This document shows, piece after piece, positions 1 to 8,100 of a stretch of DNA of 12,653 nt. Position 1 is the stretch's first letter, and each line of letters starts with the position of its first letter. The DNA lies in assembly GCA_021826255.1 (NCBI GenBank), contig JAKBAZ010000021.1, positions 1-12,653 of the forward strand, read 5' to 3'. The translations under genes were made by a program, and so were the position numbers. The notes under the pieces were generated by a model that was not told the origin of the DNA, made no database searches, and worked only from the letters and a program-made list of their open reading frames with translations. Source of the stretch: Actinomycetes bacterium (GTDB taxonomy: Bacteria; Actinomycetota; Acidimicrobiia; Acidimicrobiales; RAAP-2).

Positions 1-738
1 CTCCGCGGGGTCGTGATGGTGACTTGGTTCCTGCCAAGACTTCACAATGGTGGCTGCGTCGGCAAAAAGTGCCGCGAGGTGGCGCATGTCGGATTCAGTT
101 GGAGCGTGGGCGTTCGGGGAGTGCTCGAAGATCTCCAATTCTCGAGCGTATTTCTCGGCGGCGGGGCGAAGCATCTCTTCCACCTCGTGACAGGAGTTGC
201 GCGCGGCGGCAAGGAGACGGCGATCCTCCTTGCGCTGAGGCAGGGGGTCGTTGTCAATCAAGAGCACGACGCGCAGTAAGGGGTATTCCTGCAGTGCGGC
301 CGAGAGCAGTGTGTTGCGGATGACTCGCGGTTCCTCCTGGTAGGAGGGAACAATCACTGTGAGAGTGGGGAGGTGGTGGGCGAAGTAATCGTCAAGGACC
401 GCTCGAGGAACTCGCTGGTGTTGGCGGACTCGATACATGTAGCCCAAGCGAGTCATGAGATACGCGAGGGATGAGGCTGTGAGCAGAGTGACAACTAACA
501 GGTACGCGACCGCTTCCACTTTGGCGCGGGTAGTCGCGGCACCCCCATTAAAAAACTGCCCAACCACCCACGAGCCGGAGTACACCAACCAAATGACGAG
601 TGTGGCAATCACCGCGATACGCCCCATCGTGACGCGTCGATCCGACACCTTTGGGGCCATGACACTGATGGAGCGTTCATGGTGAGAGTTTTCGACAGCG
701 CTGGCGTACGGCGGAATGTCGCGAGTCAGTTCGGTCAC
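1..738 (-). CDS. Membrane-bound family 2 glycosyltransferase, N-terminal part (runs off left edge)
   Basis: Reading the minus strand from GTG at 738-736 gives 246 codons with no stop down to base 1, so the gene continues past the left edge. Two hydrophobic segments lie at residues about 41-60 and 77-96. A GT2-type nucleotide-sugar domain begins at about residue 124 with the strand LTVIVPSYQEEPRVI, followed by VVLLIDNDP, where the acidic residues fit the first UDP-sugar-binding Asp of processive GT2 synthases. The catalytic DxD and QxxRW regions would lie outside the window. The start is supported by AGGAG five bases upstream. The family includes cellulose, hyaluronan and poly-N-acetylglucosamine synthases; the acceptor and sugar cannot be told from this part. 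It probably works at the cytoplasmic membrane. The divergent GH18 gene next door suggests a secreted or surface GlcNAc-containing polymer, but that is inference. Confidence 0.85.
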   Translation of the reverse strand, partial: MTELTRDIPPYASAVENSHHERSISVMAPKVSDRRVTMGRIAVIATLVIWLVYSGSWVVGQFFNGGAATTRAKVEAVAYLLVVTLLTASSLAYLMTRLGYMYRVRQHQRVPRAVLDDYFAHHLPTLTVIVPSYQEEPRVIRNTLLSAALQEYPLLRVVLLIDNDPLPQRKEDRRLLAAARNSCHEVEEMLRPAAEKYARELEIFEHSPNAHAPTESDMRHLAALFADAATIVKSWQEPSHHHDPAE

Positions 739-743
739 GAGAT

Positions 744-748
744 CTCCT
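744..748 (-). promoter_or_regulatory. Ribosome binding site of the GT2 gene
   Basis: On the minus strand AGGAG stands five bases before the GTG at 738-736. This decides that start over in-frame ATG codons further inside the protein. Confidence 0.7.
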
Positions 749-870
749 GAAGCAAAGGGTTCCAACGGGGACCTTCTCAGTTTGGACTAGAAAGTGACGA
801 ATTGCTCAGGAGTTGTGACGGATTTGGCACACCCTTCGTAGCATGAGTCGCTCAAGAGCCCTACAACGTC

Positions 871-879
871 GGAGGAAAG
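871..879 (+). promoter_or_regulatory. Ribosome binding site of the GH18 gene
   Basis: GGAGGAAAG sits just before the GTG at 884; the GGAGG core is eight bases from it. This supports GTG 884 as the start. Confidence 0.75.
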
Positions 880-883
880 CATC

Positions 884-2455
884 GTGTCTCAATCTCCCCT
901 CAAGGATCTAGAGCCCGAGAGTTGGGATGGCGAAGAAGACTTTGTCGAAGCCGATATACGGCCCGAATACTCCCCGATTCGCGTGGGGGTCGCGCTCATG
1001 ACCTTGGTCGCATCGGTGGTGGGAGTCGGATGGTGGGTGAAGGATCGTGTCGTTCCGAGTGCGGCGGCAGACTCGTTCAGTGCGGGATCGTGGTTCGCCC
1101 CCTACGTGGATACAACTCTCACTCCGATGTATCAATTCCAAGATCCCAACGCCAACGTCGCTCGCCAGACGGTCCTCGGATTTGTTGTGGCAGGACAAGG
1201 CTGCCAACCGACGTGGGGAGGTAGCTACAGTTTGAGCCAGGCCGATAGCTCACTCAATTTGTCGAGCCGAATCGCTCAATACCGCGGAGTGGGTGGCGAT
1301 GCGATCATCTCCTTCGGTGGTCGAGACCACCTGGATCTGGCTCGGGCCTGTACTACGGTGCCGAGTTTGACTCGCGCGTATCAGCAGGTGGTCTCTCGAT
1401 ACCACCCTTCACTCCTTGACTTTGACGTGGAGGGTGCCGCTCTGACCGACAAATCCTCACTTGTTCGACGAGCGGCAGCAGTGGCCGCCCTGGTACGAAA
1501 TAACGGGGGATCCCGACACCTGGGCGTCTGGGTGACAGTGCCGGCGGGACCGGGTGGACTCTCCAATTCGGCGCTCGACGTGGCGCGAACAATGCTGGCG
1601 GACAAAGTCGTCCCCGCGGGAATCAACGTCATGGCTATGGATTTTGGTCAACCTGAGACATCCATGGCCCGAACGGTGGACGCGGTGGCCACCGCGGCGG
1701 AGGCCCAAGTCGTGCAACTCTTCCAACAGTTTGGAGTGACCTCGAACTTGGCGTCCCGGTTCGGTGTCACGGTCATGATTGGCGAAAACGACACCCCGGG
1801 AGAGAATCTTTCCGTAGCCGGAGCAACTCAAGTCGCCGCTACGGCGTCGAGAGATCACTGGGGACGTCTGTCAATCTGGTCTCTCAATCGTGATTCGCAG
1901 TGCGGATCCGCGTTCGCTGAGGTGGGAGTGCTCTCAACGTCGTGCTCGGGGGCCGCCGAGTCGCCCTTGGCGTACTCTCATTTGTTCAGTTCGACCTTGA
2001 CAGGTCGTGATGGCGTGGGTGCCCCCGCGAGCACCGGAGTCGCACTCGCCCCCTCGAGCGCCCCGGGCCCCTACCCCCAGTGGTCGCCGGCAGTCCCCTA
2101 TCCCCCCACGTACAAAGTGGTGCGAAACGGTGAGATTTATCAAGCTAAGTGGTTCACCCAGGGGCAAGACCCCGCGACTGTCGTGCAGTATCCGTCGCAA
2201 ACACCATGGCAACTCATCGGCCCCGTGCTGGCGGGAAGTCACCCACCCACTACGACTACGTTGCCCTCCGGGACGTACCCCACCTGGTCACCCCACACGA
2301 CTTACGTTCAAGGGCAGCGGGTTCTCTTTGCGGGTTTGCCCTATCAGGCTAAGTGGTACAACCAGGCCCAGTCGCCGGCCGCGGCCGCCACTGATCCGAC
2401 CGGTTCGCCGTGGCAGGCGCTGTTCACGTGGCCGGGTGAACCACCTTTGGGATGA
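884..2455 (+). CDS. Membrane-anchored GH18 chitinase-like protein with two CBM5/12-type modules
   Basis: The 523-residue protein has an acidic N-terminal cytoplasmic stretch, one hydrophobic anchor at about 33-51, then a GH18 barrel from about 68 to 380. The catalytic strand reads LLDFDVEG with D179, D181 and E183; E183 matches the acid/base Glu of the GH18 DxxDxDxE motif, though the first Asp is replaced by Ser. NVMAMDFG (D253) matches the later substrate-contacting strand of chitinases. Two repeats of about 45 residues, near 397-445 and 465-513, each start YPxWSP, contain YQAKW and end PWQ, as in CBM5/12 chitin-binding modules; a Pro/Thr-rich linker joins them. The likely role is binding and cutting, or remodelling, a GlcNAc-containing polysaccharide outside the cell while tethered to the membrane. 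A binding-only function is possible. The start is GTG with a strong ribosome site. It lies divergent to the GT2 gene. Confidence 0.85.
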   Translation: MSQSPLKDLEPESWDGEEDFVEADIRPEYSPIRVGVALMTLVASVVGVGWWVKDRVVPSAAADSFSAGSWFAPYVDTTLTPMYQFQDPNANVARQTVLGFVVAGQGCQPTWGGSYSLSQADSSLNLSSRIAQYRGVGGDAIISFGGRDHLDLARACTTVPSLTRAYQQVVSRYHPSLLDFDVEGAALTDKSSLVRRAAAVAALVRNNGGSRHLGVWVTVPAGPGGLSNSALDVARTMLADKVVPAGINVMAMDFGQPETSMARTVDAVATAAEAQVVQLFQQFGVTSNLASRFGVTVMIGENDTPGENLSVAGATQVAATASRDHWGRLSIWSLNRDSQCGSAFAEVGVLSTSCSGAAESPLAYSHLFSSTLTGRDGVGAPASTGVALAPSSAPGPYPQWSPAVPYPPTYKVVRNGEIYQAKWFTQGQDPATVVQYPSQTPWQLIGPVLAGSHPPTTTTLPSGTYPTWSPHTTYVQGQRVLFAGLPYQAKWYNQAQSPAAAATDPTGSPWQALFTWPGEPPLG

Positions 2456-2472
2456 GCGAGCGCTCTCACGTC

Positions 2473-2490
2473 AGTGCTCTCGGTAGCACT
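2473..2490 (+). terminator. Small hairpin after the GH18 gene, possible weak terminator
   Basis: AGTGCT and AGCACT form a perfect 6-base stem with a 6-base loop, 18 bases after the GH18 stop. No T-run follows, so if it ends transcription it is not a classic intrinsic terminator. Confidence 0.3.
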
Positions 2491-2637
2491 AAGGCGGGCA
2501 CGATGAAAAGTTAAGCGCACGCAGGGCCACTGGGTTGGTGAGCGTCGCGCCGGCGCTCTTCTTCAGCGACACTGTGGGTACTGCGACTCGACGTCGGGTG
2601 TGGTAGTGATGGTGAAGCCTGTCCGGCCACAGTGAAA

Positions 2638-2647
2638 GGGGAGGAGG
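2638..2647 (+). promoter_or_regulatory. Ribosome binding site of the first glycogen phosphorylase
   Basis: GGGGAGGAGG ends six bases before GTG 2654. It is the strongest ribosome site in the operon and fixes this start. The downstream genes have overlaps or weak sites instead, as expected if they depend on coupling to this entry point. Confidence 0.75.
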
Positions 2648-2653
2648 CTCGCA

Positions 2654-5191
2654 GTGACCGAGGTTCTCAGCTCCCCCTCTTCGCGTCGGCACCACGCGTC
2701 CTTCGACGAACTTCTCCTGGTGGCGAGGAATCTGCGATGGACCTGGAAGATTGAAGCTCGACGCCTCTTCGCCCTCCTCGACCCCACCGCGAGCCCCGGA
2801 GCCCTGGAGTGGCCCGAGCAACTACTACTCGGCCTCGGTCGACGTCGGGTGGAAGAACTCCTCGAGAACGAGGACGTGCGAACCCTGGCCGATGAGGTGG
2901 TGAGGAACTTCCGCCTCTACATGGCCCCCGGCGCCAAGACCTGGTTCTCCACCACCCACCGATCCCAGCGCGACCTCCTCGTGGCCTTCTTCGCGGCCGA
3001 GTTCTCGCTCACCGACTCGTTACCTATCTTCGCGGGAGGACTCGGCACCGTCGCAGCAGAACAAATGAAGGCGGCGAGCGCTCTCGGAATCCCCCTCGTC
3101 GGAGTGGGACTGCTCTATCGGGGCTCGTCACACCAGTGGCTCGACCGGGAGGGTCGTCAGCACGAGGCCTGGGACATGATGTCCCCGGAGCAGATGCCCA
3201 TTTCTCCCGCCCGGGACTCTCAAGGTCGAGAGGTTCACGTGGCGGTCTCGTTACCGGGGCGGGACCTGCACGTCGCGGTGTACGAAGCCCAGGTTGGTCG
3301 ACGTCGACTCTTCTTGCTCGACGCGGCCTTGGAGCACAATTCGGAAGCGGATCGTCTCCTCACTACCCAGCTCTACGACTCGCGGCCCAACGTTCGACTC
3401 GCCCAGGAGCTCGTGCTCGGAGTGGGTGGAATGAGGGCGCTCGCCGCTCTCGACCTCGCTCCGAGCACCGTTCACCTGAACGAGGGGCACTCCGTCTTCG
3501 CGGTGCTCGAGTACATCCGGCGCGTCATGGCTCACGAGGGGCTGAGTTTCGAGGAGGCGCGGGTAGCGGTGCGCCCGAGCCTCGTCTTCACCACGCACAC
3601 GCCCGTCGCGGCCGGGCACGACTACTTCGCCCCCGATCTCGCCCGCGAGTACCTCGCTCCCTACGCCGCCCAGCTCGCCATCTCGACCGAAGAGTTGGTC
3701 GCTCTCGGTCGAGTGACCCCGGAGTGGACGGGCGACAGCTTCTGCCCGACGGTGTTCGCCCTGCGGCTCGCCGGGCACCGCAACGGGGTGTCGCGCTTGC
3801 ACGGGGAGGTCACTCGCCGTCAGTGGTCGATGCTCTGGCCCCGTACGCCGGCCGTGGAGGTTCCGATTACTCACGTGACCAATGGCGTGCACCTCGAAAG
3901 TTGGGTCACCGGACCGTTCGAGAAGTTGCTCACCGACACCATCGGGGCCCAGTGGCAGACCACACCGGGGGACCCCGTGATGTGGTCCAAACTCACTCGG
4001 GCCGACGATGCGGCCCTGTGGGCGGTGAAGAATCGGGCCCGCGCCGACCTGGTGGAGTTCGCTCGCCGTCGAGCTCGAAAGGACCTAGCTCGTCGCCACG
4101 CGCCCACCGAACGCGTGGCCGCGGTCTCGGTGTTGCACGAGGACTTTCTCACCATCGGCTTCGTGGGGCGCTTCGTCGCCTACAAACGTCCGACCCTGCT
4201 CCTACGCGACCCGGAGCGACTGGCCGCCCTCTTGAAGAATCCCCGGGGCCCGGTCCAGATCGTCTTCGCGGGTAAGGCCCACTCCAGCGACGAGGGGGGT
4301 AAGCGACTCCTGGCCGACATGATCGACTTCGCCTCGCGTTACGGAGTCAGTGATCGCGTGGTCTTCATGGTCGACTTCGACACCACCATGGACCGGGCCA
4401 TGACTCAAGGAGTGGACCTTTGGCTGAACACTCCTCGGCGCCCCCTCGAAGCCTGTGGCGTGGGCGGAATGAAGGCCGGTATGAACGGGGTCCTCAATCT
4501 TTCGACCGTGGACGGCTGGTGGGACGAGGCCCTGGCGGACGCGGACCCGAACGCCGCGCCCATCGGCTTCACGATCGGCAATAAGGAGGCGTGGTCGGAC
4601 GAGTCGGCGCAGGACGACTTCGACGCTCGCTCTCTCTACGAGGTCCTGGAGAACGAGATTGTCCCGGCCTTCTACGAACGAGACGAGGACGGAGTGCCGC
4701 GGCGCTGGCTCGCTTCGGTCAAGCAGTCGATGTCGACGCTGGCGCCGACGTGGGACTCGCTGCGAATGACGAGGGAGTACACCGAACGCTTCTACCTCCC
4801 GGGCCTGGTGCGCTCGGAACAACTACTCGCCGGTGGCGCACAATCTGCCAGAGACCGAGCGGCTCACCTTCGTCGTCTCTACGACAACTGGTCGAGTATT
4901 CGCGTCAGCGCCGGCCACATCTCTCCACTGGGCGAGCAAGCGCTCGTCGACATCGAGGTGGAACTCGGTGCCCTAGAACCGGCCGACGTCACCGTCCAAG
5001 TGTGGCTCGAGCGCGAGGACCGCGCCCGCGCCGTCGACGCCCAGCTCGTGGATCGCCGAGACTCCTTCGCCCGCTACCGAGCGACCCTCGCCGCGAGTGA
5101 CCTCGAGGATCGCTGGGCCCTACGAGTCGTGCCGTCACCAGTTCACGGCGACGGTGACGTACTCGCCGGATTGATTGTGTGGTCGGCGTGA
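2654..5191 (+). CDS. glgP: GT35 alpha-glucan (glycogen/maltodextrin) phosphorylase, divergent copy
   Basis: The 845-residue protein has the usual length and order of the bacterial GT35 group with an N-terminal DUF3417 region. Phosphorylases of this family split alpha-1,4 glucan ends with phosphate and PLP to give glucose-1-phosphate in the cytosol. Seen here: the DUF3417-type start around residues 18-45; AGGLG at 127-131; FTTHTPVAAGHD near 312-323; HVTNGVH; VGRFVAYKRPTLL with K511; FAGKAHSSDE; and EACGVGGMKAGMNG with PLP lysine K607, followed by the VDGWWDE segment. Two conserved loops are altered. The usual SGGLGVLAGD reads AGGLGTVAAE, and the usual GTSGMK before the PLP lysine reads GVGGMK. 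The catalytic lysine is intact, so activity is likely but specificity may differ. The start is GTG with a strong ribosome site. The stop overlaps the MalQ-GlgB start as GTGA. Confidence 0.9.
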   Translation: MTEVLSSPSSRRHHASFDELLLVARNLRWTWKIEARRLFALLDPTASPGALEWPEQLLLGLGRRRVEELLENEDVRTLADEVVRNFRLYMAPGAKTWFSTTHRSQRDLLVAFFAAEFSLTDSLPIFAGGLGTVAAEQMKAASALGIPLVGVGLLYRGSSHQWLDREGRQHEAWDMMSPEQMPISPARDSQGREVHVAVSLPGRDLHVAVYEAQVGRRRLFLLDAALEHNSEADRLLTTQLYDSRPNVRLAQELVLGVGGMRALAALDLAPSTVHLNEGHSVFAVLEYIRRVMAHEGLSFEEARVAVRPSLVFTTHTPVAAGHDYFAPDLAREYLAPYAAQLAISTEELVALGRVTPEWTGDSFCPTVFALRLAGHRNGVSRLHGEVTRRQWSMLWPRTPAVEVPITHVTNGVHLESWVTGPFEKLLTDTIGAQWQTTPGDPVMWSKLTRADDAALWAVKNRARADLVEFARRRARKDLARRHAPTERVAAVSVLHEDFLTIGFVGRFVAYKRPTLLLRDPERLAALLKNPRGPVQIVFAGKAHSSDEGGKRLLADMIDFASRYGVSDRVVFMVDFDTTMDRAMTQGVDLWLNTPRRPLEACGVGGMKAGMNGVLNLSTVDGWWDEALADADPNAAPIGFTIGNKEAWSDESAQDDFDARSLYEVLENEIVPAFYERDEDGVPRRWLASVKQSMSTLAPTWDSLRMTREYTERFYLPGLVRSEQLLAGGAQSARDRAAHLRRLYDNWSSIRVSAGHISPLGEQALVDIEVELGALEPADVTVQVWLEREDRARAVDAQLVDRRDSFARYRATLAASDLEDRWALRVVPSPVHGDGDVLAGLIVWSA

Positions 5192-8100
5192 GTCTCGACG
5201 CTCTCTACGAGTTGGCCCACGTGCGAGGCGTGGCTACCCACTTCACCGACGGACTGTCGCGCGAGGTGACGGTGTCGCCCGACACCCTGCTCGCGGTGCT
5301 CGGCGCGCTCGGTGCCCCGGGCGCCCCCTCCAGTGTCGCGGACGCTCCCCGTGCGCTCGCCGAGTGGCGCCAAGCCCGGACCGAGAGGGTGCTCGAGCCG
5401 GTGTACGTGGTCGACGAGGGGATGGACGCCACGGTGGGACTGAGACTCGTCCGACGGTCGCCGCACTACCAGTGTCGCGTCGAGTTCGAGTTCGGGGGTG
5501 ACGTGTCCTGGCACGTGGCCGGGGCTCAACTGGAACCGCTCCCGGGAGAGGAGAGGACCTTCGGACTCCGTCTACCGGCGATGCGGGTGGGGTATCACCG
5601 TCTCTGCGTGATTGCGGGTAAGAGGACGTCGTGGTCCACGCTCATCGTGCGTCCTTTGAGGGCGCGTCCCAACCGATTCGCCGACGACTGGCGAGCCGTC
5701 TCGGTGCAAGCCCCCATCTTCTCACTCCACTCGTCGCGCTCGTGGGGCTCGGGTGACGTCGCCGACCTTGACTCGTTCGCGAATCTGGTCGCTCCCCGAG
5801 GGGCGAGCGTGGTGGCGACCCTGCCCCTGCTCGCCGCCTTTGGGCCACTGGACCTAGAACTCTCGCCGTATCGTCCCGTGTCGCGCCGATTCTGGAATGA
5901 CCGCTTCATCGCTCTCGACCAGGTGGAGTTCCTTGAGGAGTCCCCGGCGGCCCAACATCTCATGACCCACACCTACGGACCCGAGGCGCGAAGGGCCTGG
6001 CGAGAGGGGAGTCGGGTGGATGCGGCGGGGGCCTTTAGCGCTAAACGCAACGTGATTCAGGCGTGGGCGGCGACCCAGAGCGAGTTCATGGCGCTCTACG
6101 AGAAAGGGTTGCGCTCCTACGTGATGGAGCACCCCGAAGTGAACGACTACGCCCGTTTTCGAGCGGCCGGCGAGACGCTGGGTCGGAACTTTCGGGTGTG
6201 GCCCACGGTCGCGCGCTCGGGACTCTTGCGCTGGAACGACGTCGATCCCACTCGGGTGCGCTACCACCTGTTCGCGCAGTGGATCATCGACCAACAGATG
6301 TCCCAATTGGCTCGTCGCCTGGCCCAGCGGGGTCAAACGTTGCAACTCGATATTCCGATTGGTGTGCATCCCGATGGCTACGACGTCTGGCGCTACCCCG
6401 ATGAGTGGGTGAGTGGGTTCTCCATCGGTACCCCGCCCGACCCAGTGACTCGCGACGGTCAGAGCTGGGGCGCTCCGCCACCTCACCCCGAGCGGGTTCG
6501 TGAGACGGCCCACCGTCAGTTCCGCGAGGCGCTCAGGTGCCACATGCGAGTCGCCGGTATCGTTCGACTCGATCACGTCATGGGCCTACAACGGCTCTTT
6601 TGGGTGCCCGACGGGGGTACCGGCCACGACGGCACCTACGTGTCGATGCCCCTTGATGAACTGATGGCGGTCGTCGCCATCGAGGCGCAACGCTTCGGCG
6701 TCGACGTGGTGGGTGAAGACCTCGGAACGGTCGACCCGGCCCTACGAGAGGCCATGGCGCACGAGGGCCTGCGCGGAATGTACGTGGCGCAGTACGCGCT
6801 CGGCGACCACGAACTCGCTCCGGTCCCCGACGGCGCGGTCGCCTCCTTCGCCACTCACGACACGCCCACGTTCTGGGGCTGGTGGGAGGGCGTAGACATC
6901 GAAGAACGTGAACGTGTCGGCCACCTCTCCGCCGAGGCCGCCGGGGAGGCGCGAGAACAGCGTGAACGCGACGTCGTGAGGTTGCGCCGGGCGCTCGAAC
7001 TCGACGCCGACGCGGGCCCCGAGGAGGCCTACGCCCGGGTGCACCGTCGCCTCGGTGAGTCCGACGCCGGACTCGTGATGGTGCAGGTTGAGGATCTGCT
7101 CGGAGAGACTCGGGCGGTCAATCTTCCGGGAACCTCCGACGAACGCTCCAACTGGACCCAGGTCACCTCCTTGTCGCTCGAGGAGATGTCCGCGAGCGAC
7201 ATCTTGTCGCGTCGCCTCGCCCCCCTCGCCTTGTCGCGGGGCGTGGCGAGTTCGTCCTCGATCTACACCCGGTGGAACCCCGACGACGTCTACCTCTTCA
7301 ACGAGGGTCGCCACTTTCGCATCTTCGACCACCTCGGGGCACATCTCTGTGAGGTGGAGGGGGTCGAGGGGTGCTACTTCGCCGTCTGGGCCCCGAACGC
7401 CGAGCGAGTCTCACTCATCGGCGACGTCAACGGATGGGACCCGTCGGCCCACCCGCTCTCCCCCCGAGACTCGTCGGGGGTCTTCGAGGGCTTCGTGCCG
7501 GGAGCGCGTGAGGGTCAGGTCTACAAGTACCTCATTCGAAGTCGGCTCGGCGGGGTTGACGTGGAGAAGAGCGACCCGGTGGGTACCTACTTCGAGATAC
7601 CCGAACGAACGGGCTCGAGAATCTTCCAGTCGCGCTACGAGTGGGGCGACGACCGCTGGATGCGAGAACGCACGAGAACGCCCCACCGGCCTCTCTCCAT
7701 CTACGAGGTGCACCTCGGTTCGTGGCGCCGGGTTCCCGAAGAGGGCAACCGACCCTTGACCTACCTCGAACTCGCCGAGCAGTTGCCGGAGTACGTCGCC
7801 GAGATGGGCTTTACTCACGTTGAGTTGCTCCCGGTGATGGAGCACCCCTTCTACGGTTCGTGGGGCTATCAGAGCGTCGGGTACTTCGCACCCTCGTCGC
7901 GTTTTGGGACCCCCGACGACTTACGAGCTCTCATCGACGCGCTGCACGGAGTGGGCGTCGGGGTGATTCTCGACTGGGTCCCGTCGCACTTTCCCTCCGA
8001 CGCCCACGCTCTGGCGCTCTTTGACGGCACTCACTTGTACGAGCACGCCGACGAGCGTCAGCGCGTGCACCCGGATTGGCTGAGTTGGACCTTTAACTAC

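Larger units (their letters stand above)
739..883. promoter_or_regulatory. Divergent intergenic region between GT2 and GH18 genes
   Basis: These 145 bases separate two divergent starts and so must hold the promoters of both genes, unless transcripts enter from elsewhere. I find no convincing -35/-10 pair. The best fragments are TTGTGA at 813-818 and TAGCAT at 839-844, which are spaced too widely for a standard sigma-70 promoter. A 7-base inverted repeat, CTCCTGA at 744-750 and TCAGGAG at 806-812, is present; its left arm covers the GT2 ribosome site. The shared region makes joint regulation of the two genes possible. Confidence 0.45.
2456..2653 (+). promoter_or_regulatory. Intergenic region presumed to carry the glycogen operon promoter
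   Basis: This is the only sizeable gap before the operon, whose later genes overlap or nearly touch, so its promoter is expected here. I see no clear sigma-70 hexamer pair. The visible elements are the small hairpin at 2473-2490, a GC palindrome GCGCCGGCGC near 2547-2556, and the purine-rich ribosome site at the right end. I found no open reading frame or RNA gene in it that I would support. Confidence 0.4.

Noticed and set aside
13..323. Plus- and minus-strand short open frames at the left edge
   Set aside because: The minus-strand frame open from 738 to 1 encodes a convincing GT2 N-terminus with membrane segments, which explains this stretch; the short ORFs are in other frames.
455..685. 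76-codon plus-strand open frame
   Set aside because: It is antisense to the membrane-segment part of the GT2 gene, with no ribosome site and no recognisable domain.
815..841. Eight-codon leader-like frame GTG...TAG upstream of the GH18 gene
   Set aside because: The AGGAG before it is only two bases from the GTG, the peptide has no run of a single amino acid, and no attenuator hairpin follows.
2586..2598. CGACGTCG palindrome that recurs in the window (near 2590, 2840, 3300, 9497 and 10641) as a possible operator
   Set aside because: Most copies fall inside genes, where they follow from common Arg, Asp and Val codons, so recurrence is expected from codon use alone.
3136..4275. 379-codon plus-strand frame inside the first phosphorylase
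   Set aside because: It overlaps the conserved phosphorylase frame and its product is an Arg/Gly/Pro-rich sequence typical of a shifted frame in G+C-rich DNA.
7181..7188. AGGAG-ATG as an internal start that could make a separate GlgB
   Set aside because: The site touches the ATG with no spacer, which is poor for initiation, and the frame continues unbroken from MalQ. The AGGAG is explained by Glu codons.
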